Shown: piece by piece, positions 29,011 to 37,008 of the stretch
Position numbering within the stretch: the stretch's first letter is position 1
How the letters are laid out: every line of letters begins with the position of its first letter
DNA from: Deltaproteobacteria bacterium
Lineage (GTDB): Bacteria; Desulfobacterota; Desulfobulbia; Desulfobulbales; Desulfurivibrionaceae
NCBI GenBank assembly: GCA_021802775.1
Contig: JAJZRJ010000004.1
Location: forward strand, 1-64,000
DNA length: 64,000 nt
Reading direction: 5' to 3'
Notes under the pieces: generated by a model
Seen by the model: only the letters and a program-made list of their open reading frames with translations
The model's database searches: none
Told to the model about the DNA's origin: nothing
Made by a program: the position numbers and the translations under genes

Positions 29011-29961
29011 TTAACAATTGCATTTTTGCGGATCGCAGCCGCCCGGCCCGCAGGCGCAGCCGGAGCTTACCGTGGCCAGCGGGATCGACCCCTTGGCCGG
29101 CAGTTCCTCCTCGACCCTGGCGAGCATCGCCTCGAAGGCCGCGGTGGTCTGACTGGCGGCACCCGAAGAGAGATAGGGGGTGCCGTCGTCGCCGGCCGTC
29201 ACCACCTTGGGATCCACCGGGATGCGGCCCAGGAACTTGAGGCCGAACTCCCGGGCCAGCTGCTCGCCGCCGCCGGTCTTGAAAATTTCCACGGTCTTGT
29301 TGCAGTGCGGGCAGATGAAGCCGCTCATGTTCTCAACCAGGCCCAGGATCGCCATCTTCACGTGCTTGCAGAAGTTGATCGACTTGCGCACGTCGGCCAG
29401 GGCCACCTGCTGCGGGGTGGTCACCACCAGGGCCTTGGCGTCCTTGATGGTATGGGCCACGGTCATCGGCTCGTCGCCGGTGCCCGGCGGGGCGTCGATC
29501 ACCAGATAGTCGAGATCGCCCCAGGCCACGTCGGCGATGAACTGGCGGATTGCCTGGTTTTTGAGGGGGCCGCGCCAGATGATGGGCTCATCGCGGTTCT
29601 CCATCATGCTTTCCAGCGACATCACCTTGAGGTTCTCGTTGTACCGCATGGGCGGCATCTTGCCGTCCTTGGTCAGCTCCCCTTCCATGCGGCCGTGCAT
29701 GTTGAGCATGCGGACGATGTCCGGGCCGTGCAGGTCCACGTCCATGAGCCCGACCTTGTAGCCCTTCTTGGCCAGGCCAATGGCCACGTTGACCGAGACC
29801 GTGCTCTTGCCCACCCCGCCCTTGCCGCTCATCACCAGGATCTTGTGGCGGATGCGGCCCAGGGACTGGTCGATGGCCACGTTCTGCTGCGCCACCGCGG
29901 CATCGGCCGACCCGCAGGTCTGTTTCTTGCTGCCACAACTGGAACCACACGACTTTTCCAT
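29011..29961 (-). CDS. mrp: Mrp/NBP35-family iron-sulfur cluster carrier ATPase with cysteine-rich ends
   Basis: A P-loop ATPase of the Mrp/ApbC family that binds and transfers [4Fe-4S] clusters. The start is the ATG at 29961, ten bases after GGAGG; a TTG two codons upstream is less likely. Visible motifs are the deviant Walker A SGKGGVGKST, the switch DAPPGTGD and the cluster-binding CPHC. The N-terminus (CGSSCGSKKQTCG) and C-terminus (CACGPGGCDPQKCNC) add cysteine clusters; the N-terminal one resembles Nbp35-type ferredoxin motifs, while the C-terminal tail could bind metal or serve in cluster hand-off. 316 aa. Confidence 0.9.
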   Translation of the reverse strand: MEKSCGSSCGSKKQTCGSADAAVAQQNVAIDQSLGRIRHKILVMSGKGGVGKSTVSVNVAIGLAKKGYKVGLMDVDLHGPDIVRMLNMHGRMEGELTKDGKMPPMRYNENLKVMSLESMMENRDEPIIWRGPLKNQAIRQFIADVAWGDLDYLVIDAPPGTGDEPMTVAHTIKDAKALVVTTPQQVALADVRKSINFCKHVKMAILGLVENMSGFICPHCNKTVEIFKTGGGEQLAREFGLKFLGRIPVDPKVVTAGDDGTPYLSSGAASQTTAAFEAMLARVEEELPAKGSIPLATVSSGCACGPGGCDPQKCNC

Positions 29962-30138
29962 GAGCAAACCTCCAAACGTATATAAAAATTACAAGTCTGT
30001 GAACGCGAGTCGGAACTGGCGAGACTATAATGCACCAGCAGCCAATTGGAAAGGATGAAACCGGAACCGCGCCGCAGCCGCCGGAACCAAGGCCGGACAG
30101 TGCCGGCCTTGCCCGGAAGCTGACGACGCGGACGCCGT

Positions 30139-30678
30139 TTACTTCATCTGGATGAACTGGGTGCGTTCCATGGCCAGTTCCATGGAGAAACGGAAGGTCT
30201 CCAGGCTGAAGACCAGGCGCCGGTTGTCCTGGAACTCGGAGTCCGGGGTGAGGGTGATGGCGCTGTTCAAGGCAATGGCCTTGGGCTGGCCAATGTTGGA
30301 AACCAGGTCGAATTTGCTCTCCACCATGCGCAGCGAACGGCCCATGACCTGGTTGGTCATCTCGCCCATGGTGTCCACCACCTCGGCCGAGGTGTAGTCC
30401 TTGGCCAGTTCACTCTCCGGCAACCCCATGGTGAGCATGTAACTCCGGTAGAGTTCCATGGCGGCATCGGCGGAAAAATTCATCACCAGCAAACCATTGT
30501 AGTCGCCGGTGAACTGGACAAAGCAGCCCAAATCCGGCCGCAGGCTCACCTTGGGGATGGACTGCAGGGTATTCGAGTACTTGACGCTCTTGCCGGTGCT
30601 CTTATCCAGAGTCTTCTTGGTCGCCTGGCAAAAGAGGTTGGCAACGGTATCGATGGTGGCGAGTTGTTCGTGATGCAT
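30139..30678 (-). CDS. CheX/CheC-like phosphatase family protein (DUF3334-like)
   Basis: A 179-aa cytoplasmic protein carrying DTMGEMTN (Asp102, Glu106, Asn109), which fits exactly the D-x3-E-x2-N active-site consensus of the CheC/CheX/FliY phosphatases that dephosphorylate CheY-P. The rest resembles DUF3334 proteins. AAAGGGACACGAC precedes the ATG. No chemotaxis operon is adjacent, so the partner receiver protein is unknown. A hairpin with an 8-bp stem (AAGGCCGG/CCGGCCTT, 30089-30110) lies after the gene and may aid termination, though it has no T-run. Confidence 0.72.
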   Translation of the reverse strand: MHHEQLATIDTVANLFCQATKKTLDKSTGKSVKYSNTLQSIPKVSLRPDLGCFVQFTGDYNGLLVMNFSADAAMELYRSYMLTMGLPESELAKDYTSAEVVDTMGEMTNQVMGRSLRMVESKFDLVSNIGQPKAIALNSAITLTPDSEFQDNRRLVFSLETFRFSMELAMERTQFIQMK

Positions 30679-30849
30679 GTCGTGTCCCTTTCTTTGAGCT
30701 GATACCAGCCGCGATTGGCCGTAATGGCGGCGCTCCCCTCACGGGCGCCTCACCATTTCTAGCCGAAATTTCCCTGTCCGGCAAGCAGGAAGAGCGGCAG
30801 TTTCAGCGGCAACCCCGGTCGGGCCGGCACGCTGCGCGCCAAAGCAATC

Positions 30850-31302
30850 TCACAACAGGATACCCAGCCCCAAAACCGCCTGAACCAGGTAAAGGCCGAG
30901 AAGGAGCACACCGAGGCGTGCGTGTGGGGTCCGATACGGGGAATCGGTGCCGGTGATCCGGCGGGAGAGGGAATAAAGAACGAAGAGCACCAACACGATC
31001 ATGCTGCCGACCGCAAAGTGCAGCGGATACCCGATCAGATGGCCCTTGTCGAACAAGACCAGAATGGTGCCGGCCAGAAAACCGAGGCCGGCAAGCATGG
31101 CGGCCCATGGCCCGGTCCGCCGATGACTCCGGATCGCGGCAACCGGCGGCGGAGCACCGCTCCGCCGCGCCTGCCGGATGCCAAGGCCCAGCCAGCCCTG
31201 CCGAACGAAGAGCCCGAAGACCAACAGATTGAAGAGCCCATGCCCCAACGCCAGATAGGGAACCAGTTGCCGGGCCCAGAAGGGCAAGGCCTCACCGATC
31301 AT
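30850..31302 (-). CDS. DUF4079-family four-helix membrane protein
   Basis: A 150-aa integral membrane protein with four predicted helices (about 10-32, 65-84, 92-112, 129-148). Histidines occur in helices 1 and 3 (ALGHGLFNLLVFGLF; GYPLHFAVGSMIVLVLFVLY), giving the look of a cytochrome b561-like domain, as in DUF4079 proteins. It lies 15 bp downstream of a cupredoxin gene in the same direction, so a small membrane redox pair is plausible, but haem binding is inferred only. Confidence 0.65.
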   Translation of the reverse strand: MIGEALPFWARQLVPYLALGHGLFNLLVFGLFVRQGWLGLGIRQARRSGAPPPVAAIRSHRRTGPWAAMLAGLGFLAGTILVLFDKGHLIGYPLHFAVGSMIVLVLFVLYSLSRRITGTDSPYRTPHARLGVLLLGLYLVQAVLGLGILL

Positions 31303-31317
31303 CGCAGCCTCTCCTCG

Positions 31318-31734
31318 CTACTCCACCACCAGCACGCCGTGCATGCCCCGTTCCTTATGACTCGGGAAAAACGGCAGCTTTTTGGTGCATTCGAATTCGT
31401 AACGCCCTGCCTTGGTCGGCGTGAAGCGAATGGCCCGCGGTTCGGTGCTCAATTCCTGCGCAAAATCGATCCCGGCCTCGGGCGCTTTCAAGACGATGTC
31501 GTGCGGGGCAATCCCGCCCTCCTTGCGGACCAGGAGTTCCACCGGCACATTGGCCTTGACCACGATCACGTTGGGGTCGAAGTAATAGCCGCCGCCCAGC
31601 ACCGCCACCCGCTGGACGCCGTCCGGGTCGATAGTGGCGACGTAAGGCGTCCCCTTGGCTGGTTCGGCGGCAAAGGCAACTGCGCTGGTCAGAAAAACGC
31701 CGATAACGGCCCAAAGAAATCTTCCGTACCCCAT
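31318..31734 (-). CDS. Exported cupredoxin-like protein
   Basis: A 138-aa protein with a signal peptide (MGYGRFLWAVIGVFLTSAVA then FAAEP) and a cupredoxin fold. Candidate copper ligands are His78 (APHDI), Cys116 (YEFECTKKL), His126 (FPSHKERG) and Met131 (GMHGVL), the usual His-Cys-His-Met set of a mononuclear type 1 site. It probably carries electrons in the periplasm or is related to the CuA-less domain of oxidases. It precedes the DUF4079 membrane gene by 15 bp. Confidence 0.78.
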   Translation of the reverse strand: MGYGRFLWAVIGVFLTSAVAFAAEPAKGTPYVATIDPDGVQRVAVLGGGYYFDPNVIVVKANVPVELLVRKEGGIAPHDIVLKAPEAGIDFAQELSTEPRAIRFTPTKAGRYEFECTKKLPFFPSHKERGMHGVLVVE

Positions 31735-32008
31735 AGCCTGCCTCCTTTCCGATCTGGATAGAGAACATCATCCCTGCACTTACTCTCCACCAGGTTCGCC
31801 CCGCCTGTCAAGAGGAGATGCCAGGCGTTGCCGGCGGCCGGTATGCATCACGCCTTAGCCTGGCGCCGCTGGCAGATGATGGTACCGGCCGGCCTGACCT
31901 ATCTCCTGGCCTGGCCGGCAACCGGCTGGTCGGCAAACGCGCCCGGTTGCCCTCCCTCGCGTCCTTGGTTCTTTCCCTTGGCCGCCAAAAGCACCACAAA
32001 CAGCACGA
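31735..32008. other. Divergent intergenic region before the toxin-antitoxin/RM island
   Basis: About 270 bp between the cupredoxin gene start and the promoter of the toxin-antitoxin pair. A frame open upstream of the antitoxin start (from 31828) encodes a Trp- and Ala-rich stretch without recognisable similarity and is probably not translated. No RNA gene is evident. Confidence 0.4.
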
Positions 32009-32037
32009 TTGACAGAACGATTGTCCGGGCGTATAGT
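32009..32037 (+). promoter_or_regulatory. Sigma-70 promoter for the Phd/RelE toxin-antitoxin pair
   Basis: TTGACA (32009-32014), 17-bp spacer, TATAGT (32032-32037). Position is about 40 bp before the antitoxin start. The match and spacing are near consensus. Confidence 0.7.
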
Positions 32038-32076
32038 GGTTTTTATTTATTTATGATCCGTTACCCAGGTGAAAAC

Positions 32077-32334
32077 ATGGCGAGCATCACGGCAAACGAA
32101 CTGAAAACCAGGGGGATATCATCCATCCAGGAAAATCTGATGGGTGAACCGGAGGCGATCATCACGGTCCGCGGCCGGCAAAAATACGTGGTCATGGATA
32201 TTGCCCATTACCACTACCTGCGCGAATGCGAACTGGAGGCGGCGCTGCTGGAGGCCCAGGCCGATGTCGCCAAGGGCCGGGTGATGGTGGAGAGCGTCGC
32301 CGCACACATCGCCCGGATCAGCGATGGTCTATAA
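32077..32334 (+). CDS. Phd/YefM-family antitoxin
   Basis: An 85-aa protein starting MASITANELKTRGISSIQEN at the ATG at 32077 (CCAGGTG eight bases upstream). The N-terminal half has the Phd/YefM fold that binds operator DNA (EAIITVRGRQKYVVMDIAHY); the C-terminal half is a helix that would wrap the toxin. The toxin gene overlaps its last 11 bp, the usual translational coupling. It should repress its own promoter at 32009-32037. Confidence 0.85.
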   Translation: MASITANELKTRGISSIQENLMGEPEAIITVRGRQKYVVMDIAHYHYLRECELEAALLEAQADVAKGRVMVESVAAHIARISDGL

Positions 32335-32599
32335 GCTCGTCTTTCCGGAGAGCTACATCAAGCGGGCTCGGGCATTCATCAAAAAACACCCCACCCTGCT
32401 CAAACAGTACGAAAAAACCCTGCTCCTCTTGGAACGCAACCCGCACCACCCTTCGCTGCGCCTGCATCCGCTCAAGGGCAAACTCCAGGGGCTGCACAGC
32501 GTCTCCATCAACATCGGCTACCGTATCACCATCGAACTGATTATCACCGAACAGACCATCATCTGCATCAACGTGGGCAGCCACGAAGAGGTGTATTAG
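32324..32599 (+). CDS. RelE/YafQ-type toxin
   Basis: A 91-aa RelE/ParE superfamily protein (MVYKLVFPESYIKRARAFIK; YRITIELIITEQ; VGSHEEVY at the C-terminus), in the range of type II mRNA interferases and most like the YafQ/RelE branch. It overlaps the antitoxin gene by 11 bp. Ribosome-dependent mRNA cleavage is inferred from the family. The pair lies immediately upstream of a DNA methyltransferase gene. Confidence 0.82.
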   Translation: MVYKLVFPESYIKRARAFIKKHPTLLKQYEKTLLLLERNPHHPSLRLHPLKGKLQGLHSVSINIGYRITIELIITEQTIICINVGSHEEVY

Positions 32600-32646
32600 A
32601 TTTCACCTTCAAGCGAGACAATGGATGATTTTTTGCCAAAAGCGCT

Positions 32647-32675
32647 TTGACACAAGGCCTCACCCTCGTTAGGAT
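32647..32675 (+). promoter_or_regulatory. Promoter for the DNA methyltransferase
   Basis: TTGACA (32647-32652), 17-bp spacer, TAGGAT (32670-32675), about 40 bp before the presumed TTG start of the methyltransferase. The -35 is a perfect match and the -10 matches at four of six positions. Confidence 0.5.
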
Positions 32676-32713
32676 GGAGCCATTACTTCTCTTCCCCCAA
32701 AACAGGTGCGCAT

Positions 32714-34186
32714 TTGCTGTCAACCGTTGAGCGATCACGATTGAGGGTATCGAAAGATACTTCCGCCCAAAAGAAGGCACAGCTTGGCCAATTTTTAACT
32801 CCGGCCGAAACGGCTCGCTTCATGGCGGGCCTGTTTGATCCCCCCTCCGGGAACGCCTGTCGTCTGCTTGATGCCGGGGCAGGCATCGGCTCCCTCTCCG
32901 CCGCCTTTCTGGACAGATTGGCCTGTGGCGTCACTCCCCCCCGGGTCAAGGTTGATCTTTTTGAAATAGACGAACACCTTCGTCCCTATCTGGTTCAGAT
33001 GCTGGATGGGTACAAACAACGCCTGAACATTGTAGCGAATGTCCGGGGAGGTGATTTCGTGGAGACCGCCGTTCACTCTCTCTGCGGGAACCTCTTTACC
33101 GCTTCTCTTCCGAAATACACGCACGCCATCCTGAATCCTCCCTATAAAAAAATACGAAACAATTCCTTACATCGTGTATTGCTGCGACAGGCCGGCATTG
33201 AGACGGTCAATCTGTATTCGGCGTTCGTGGCCCTCTCTTTATCCATGTTGGAACCAAAGGGGCAGCTCGTTGCCATCATCCCGAGAAGCTTCTGCAATGG
33301 CCCTTATTATCGTCCCTTCCGCCAATTCGTCCTGAAACGCGCCGCAATCCGACACATTCATCTCTTCGGAGCGCGAAACAAAGCGTTCAAGGATGACAAC
33401 GTGTTACAGGAAAACATCATCATCATGCTGGAGCGTGGCGCCACGCAAAAGGCTGTAACCGTCACCACCTCGACTGATGACAGCTTCGTCGATCTTCAGG
33501 CGCACACGCATCCCTTCACCCACATTGTGCTCCCCGACGATCATGAACATTTTATTCATATTCCGACTTCCCCGGCCCGCGACGCCATCGCTCTTTCAGA
33601 CTCAATCCGCTACTCGCTGGCGGATATAGGCGTCACAGTCTCCACCGGGCCGGTAGTCGATTTCCGCTTGAAGGAATATCTCCGCGGCATGCCGGAGGCA
33701 GATACCGTGCCCCTGCTTTATCCCAGTCATTTCACGCGTCGTGACACCGATTGGCCGAAACCGGACATAAAAAAACCCAACGCCATCCAGCTCAACAGCT
33801 CAACGGAAAAATGGCTTTACCCCATCGGCTTCTATTGCGTGGTGCGACGTTTCTCGACAAAGGAAGAAAAACGCCGGATTGTGGCCAGCGTTGTGCAGCC
33901 GGATCGTTTCTCCAATGCGACCCTGCTGGGCTTTGAAAATCATCTGAACGTCTTCCATACAGACAGGCGAGGTCTGCCCAGGGAACTCGCCTATGGATTA
34001 GCCACATTTCTCAACACAACCGCTGTTGATATAAATTTCCGAACTTTCAACGGTCATACCCAGGTGAATGCAACCGACCTTCGGCTCATGAAGTATCCGA
34101 ACAGAACCGCCTTGATTACATTGGGGAAATGGGCCTTACAGTGCCAAGAACCGACCCAGGCCATGATCGACAAACAATTGGCATGA
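32714..34186 (+). CDS. PstI/BsuBI-type adenine-specific DNA methyltransferase
   Basis: A 490-aa N6-adenine methyltransferase. Near the N-terminus are KKAQLGQFLTPAETARFMAG, the AdoMet motif LLDAGAGIGSLSAAFL and, near residue 140, the catalytic NPPYKKI. The C-terminal half is a target-recognition region. Both the sequence and the adjacent endonuclease piece place it with M.PstI and M.BsuBI (about 500 aa), which modify CTGCAG; the target here is inferred. The start is probably TTG 32714, with a weak AGGTG upstream. Its stop overlaps an ATG (ATGA at 34183) in the usual place of the endonuclease start. It appears intact and may now be an orphan methylase. Confidence 0.87.
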   Translation: MLSTVERSRLRVSKDTSAQKKAQLGQFLTPAETARFMAGLFDPPSGNACRLLDAGAGIGSLSAAFLDRLACGVTPPRVKVDLFEIDEHLRPYLVQMLDGYKQRLNIVANVRGGDFVETAVHSLCGNLFTASLPKYTHAILNPPYKKIRNNSLHRVLLRQAGIETVNLYSAFVALSLSMLEPKGQLVAIIPRSFCNGPYYRPFRQFVLKRAAIRHIHLFGARNKAFKDDNVLQENIIIMLERGATQKAVTVTTSTDDSFVDLQAHTHPFTHIVLPDDHEHFIHIPTSPARDAIALSDSIRYSLADIGVTVSTGPVVDFRLKEYLRGMPEADTVPLLYPSHFTRRDTDWPKPDIKKPNAIQLNSSTEKWLYPIGFYCVVRRFSTKEEKRRIVASVVQPDRFSNATLLGFENHLNVFHTDRRGLPRELAYGLATFLNTTAVDINFRTFNGHTQVNATDLRLMKYPNRTALITLGKWALQCQEPTQAMIDKQLA

Positions 34187-34751
34187 CCGACTAACGGATT
34201 ATCTCGCCAAACGTGAAACACTAGCGGCCAAATATGCCAAAGCACGCGAGCAGAAGCGCATCCCTGTGCAGATCGCTCCGGGCAGGAAAATCGCCCTCAG
34301 CCCCGGGGAACACAGCGAGCTTATTCGTGCGATCATCGAAGAATTCAGGCCGCGTTTTGCTCCCGGCAGCACACTGGTCTATGCCGGAGATACCGGCGAC
34401 AAATGGGGCTACTTCGACGCGGCCCTGCTTGCCAAACTGGGAGTTGAAATTGACGCGCATGGCAAGATGCCGGACGTGGTCCTCCATTATGTTGAGCGCA
34501 ACTGGCTGCTGCTGGTGGAGTCGGTCACGAGTCACGGGCCTGTTGATGGGAAAAGACATGCCGAACTGACGAAATTGTTCGCCGGGGCGACGGCTGGTTT
34601 GGTCTACGTAACCGCCTTTCCGAACCGCGCCGTCATGGCCCGATATCTGGGAGAAATTGCCTGGGAAACCGAGGTATGGATTGCCGAGACACCGTCACAT
34701 CTCATCCATTTCAATGGAGAGCGTTTCCTGGGACCATACAATATCTCATGA
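34183..34751 (+). pseudogene. Truncated PstI/BsuBI-type restriction endonuclease
   Basis: The C-terminal catalytic domain of the family is well preserved: GDTGDKWGYFDAALLAKLGV, HGKMPDVVL, LLLVESVTSHGPVDGKRHAE and HFNGERFLGPY. PstI-type enzymes are about 315-330 aa, but only about 190 codons are present. The expected start ATG at 34183 (overlapping the methylase stop) reads Met-Thr-Asp then TAA. The conserved frame enters one frame over, a few bases later (LTDYLAKRETLAAKYAKARE). The first 130-150 codons appear deleted, with a frame change at the junction. A GTG at 34266 could still start a 161-aa fragment. Confidence 0.8.
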
Positions 34752-34754
34752 CGC

Positions 34755-36086
34755 CTACTCCTGTCGGCTGACGATACTCCTAATCTGACCCGCGATCTCG
34801 TTGGCCTTGGCCAGGATGGCAGACTCATCGAGCGTCAGCAGCCGGCGATCCTGCATCACCACCTGGCCGTTGATGATGGAATGGATCACGTCCCCGCCGC
34901 GGGCCGCGTAGACCAGATGGGAGGGGATATGGTACAGGGGGGTGAGGTGGGGCTGGTCGAGGTCGAGCACGATGCAATCCGCCTTCTTGCCCGCTTCGAG
35001 GCTGCCGATGGACTGCTCCGCACCAAGCACCCTCGCCCCGCCGCGGGTGGCCATGCCGACCACCGTTTCGGCTGGCATCACCGTGGGATCGAGTCGCTGC
35101 ACCTTGTGGATCTTGGCCGCGGTGTCCATCTCGCCGAACATATCCACGTCGTTGTTGCTTGCCGCGCCGTCGGTACCTAGCCCCACGGCAACCCCGGCCG
35201 CCAGCAGATCGGGCACCGGCGCGATGCCTGAGGCGAGTTTGAGATTGCTCTCCGGGCAGTGGGCCACCCGCACGCCCCGCTCGGCCAGCAGCGCAATCTC
35301 CGCGCTGGTCAGTTCCACGCAGTGGTCCGCCACCACCCGGCTGTCGAGCAGCCCGAGCCGATCAAGATGGCCTACCGGGCGCACGCCATACTGCTTGAGG
35401 CAGCCCGCCACCTCGTCCCTGGTTTCGGCGAGGTGGATCACATAGAGGGCGCCGTGCTGCGCCGCCACCTTGTGCAATCGCTGGAGCAGGGACGGCGAGC
35501 AGGTGTAGACCGCATGGGGATCAACGGTGATGGTAATCAACGGATCCCGCCGGTACGCGGCGAACAGCTCCTCCACGTACGCAAAGCCGTTCCCCGGTTC
35601 GCCGTAGTTGGGCGAGGGAAAGTCGTAGAGCACCTCGCCGATCCAGGCCCGCATCCCGCTCGCCTTGGTGGCCGCGGCCACCTCCCGGGCAAAGAGGTAC
35701 ATGTCGCAGAAGCTGGTGGTGCCGGACTTGATCATCTCGGCCAGGGAAAGCAGGGTGGAGTGGTAGACGATCTCGCCGGTGAGCCTGGCCTCGGCCGGGA
35801 AGATGTACTCGCTGAGCCAGGTCATCAGCGGCAGGTCGTCGGCCAAGCCCCGGAAACAGGCCATGGGGGCGTGGGTATGGGTATTGACCAACCCCGGCAT
35901 GATGAGGCCATGCGGGGTATGGAGCCGCCGGGCGCCGGGGTAGCGGGCTGCCAGCTCCGCAGCTGATCCTACAGCCACGATGGTGTCGCCGGAAATAACC
36001 ACGGCACCCTGTTCCACCACGCTGCCTGCATCGTCCATGGGCAGCAGATGGCTGCCGCTCACCAGTAACTCGGCCTGTTCCGTCAT
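34755..36086 (-). CDS. mtaD: 5-methylthioadenosine/S-adenosylhomocysteine deaminase (amidohydrolase)
   Basis: A 443-aa member of the amidohydrolase superfamily, starting MTEQAELLVSGSHLLPMDD. Metal ligands are visible in NTHTHAPM (His70, His72), HLAETRDE and DGAASNND. It should deaminate S-adenosylhomocysteine, methylthioadenosine or related adenosines. The purine nucleoside phosphorylase gene 17 bp upstream makes a short salvage route from SAH/MTA/adenosine to the hypoxanthine base. Related amidohydrolases (SsnA, guanine deaminase-like) share the fold, so the exact substrate is inferred. Confidence 0.87.
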   Translation of the reverse strand: MTEQAELLVSGSHLLPMDDAGSVVEQGAVVISGDTIVAVGSAAELAARYPGARRLHTPHGLIMPGLVNTHTHAPMACFRGLADDLPLMTWLSEYIFPAEARLTGEIVYHSTLLSLAEMIKSGTTSFCDMYLFAREVAAATKASGMRAWIGEVLYDFPSPNYGEPGNGFAYVEELFAAYRRDPLITITVDPHAVYTCSPSLLQRLHKVAAQHGALYVIHLAETRDEVAGCLKQYGVRPVGHLDRLGLLDSRVVADHCVELTSAEIALLAERGVRVAHCPESNLKLASGIAPVPDLLAAGVAVGLGTDGAASNNDVDMFGEMDTAAKIHKVQRLDPTVMPAETVVGMATRGGARVLGAEQSIGSLEAGKKADCIVLDLDQPHLTPLYHIPSHLVYAARGGDVIHSIINGQVVMQDRRLLTLDESAILAKANEIAGQIRSIVSRQE

Positions 36087-36103
36087 CGTCCCTCTGTCCT
36101 GAA

Positions 36104-36940
36104 TCAGATTTCCCGCACAAAGGCCACCAGCAGTTCCTGGAGGCGTTCCTCGCATTTGCGGGTCTCGTCGATGATCTCCTCGATGCGAATGGGCTTGAAG
36201 TTATCCGGATCGTTCACGTTCGCCACCACCGAGATCCCGAGCACCTTGAGTCCGGCGTGGACAGCGACAATGACTTCCGGCACCGTGGACATGCCCACCG
36301 CATCCGCCCCGATACTGCGCAGATAGCGCGTCTCGGCCGGGGTTTCGAGGCTGGGGCCGGGGATGGCCACATAGATGCCGCTGGTCACGTTGGGGGTACC
36401 GAGCCGGGCCGCTGCGCGGAGCATGGTCGCCATCAGTGGCTGGTCATACGGGGCCGAAAAGTCGGGGAAACGCGGCCCCCAGGCGTCGATGTTCGCCCCG
36501 CGCAGGGGGTTGTCGGGAATCAGGTTGATGTGATCGCGCAGCAGCATGATGGTACCGGGGGCAAAATCCGGATTGAGCCCACCCGCGGCATTCGAGACAA
36601 CGAGCGTCTTTGCCCCCAGGAGCGAGAGCACCCGCACCGGCCTGGTCAGCTCGCGGGTGGAGTATCCCTCATAGAAATGGAAACGCCCCTGGAGCGCCGC
36701 CACCCGCTTGCCACCGAGCGCCCCGACAATGAGATTGCCGGCATGGCTTTCCACGGTGGCGTGGGGGAAATGCGGAATTTCATGGTACGGGATGGTGAGG
36801 GCGTCATCGATACGGTCGGCCAAACCGCCCAGGCCGGTGCCTAGCACCAGAATGATTTCCGGCAATGGGCCGATGCGGGCCGCCAGATAGTGTACCGCCG
36901 ATTCCGCTTCCTCCCGAAAACGCTCCATCGCCTCACGCAT
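36104..36940 (-). CDS. Purine nucleoside phosphorylase
   Basis: A 278-aa class II (trimeric-type) PNP: LGTGLGGLADRID at residues 33-45, ESHAGNLIVG, the signature FHFYEGYSTRE, SNAAGGLNPDFAPGTIMLL, IPGPSLETPAETRYLRSIGADAVGMS, and VVANVNDPDNF where substrate base specificity is set (Asn, as in hypoxanthine/guanine-using enzymes, rather than the Asp of MTA phosphorylases). It phosphorolyses purine nucleosides. It lies directly upstream of the deaminase gene mtaD, consistent with inosine-type products of that enzyme being its substrates. Confidence 0.9.
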   Translation of the reverse strand: MREAMERFREEAESAVHYLAARIGPLPEIILVLGTGLGGLADRIDDALTIPYHEIPHFPHATVESHAGNLIVGALGGKRVAALQGRFHFYEGYSTRELTRPVRVLSLLGAKTLVVSNAAGGLNPDFAPGTIMLLRDHINLIPDNPLRGANIDAWGPRFPDFSAPYDQPLMATMLRAAARLGTPNVTSGIYVAIPGPSLETPAETRYLRSIGADAVGMSTVPEVIVAVHAGLKVLGISVVANVNDPDNFKPIRIEEIIDETRKCEERLQELLVAFVREI

Positions 36941-37008
36941 ACGTCACCCTCATGGTTGCCTGCCACGGGAGCACCTTACCTGATTGCCTCACGGCGAGGA
37001 AGGAGAAA

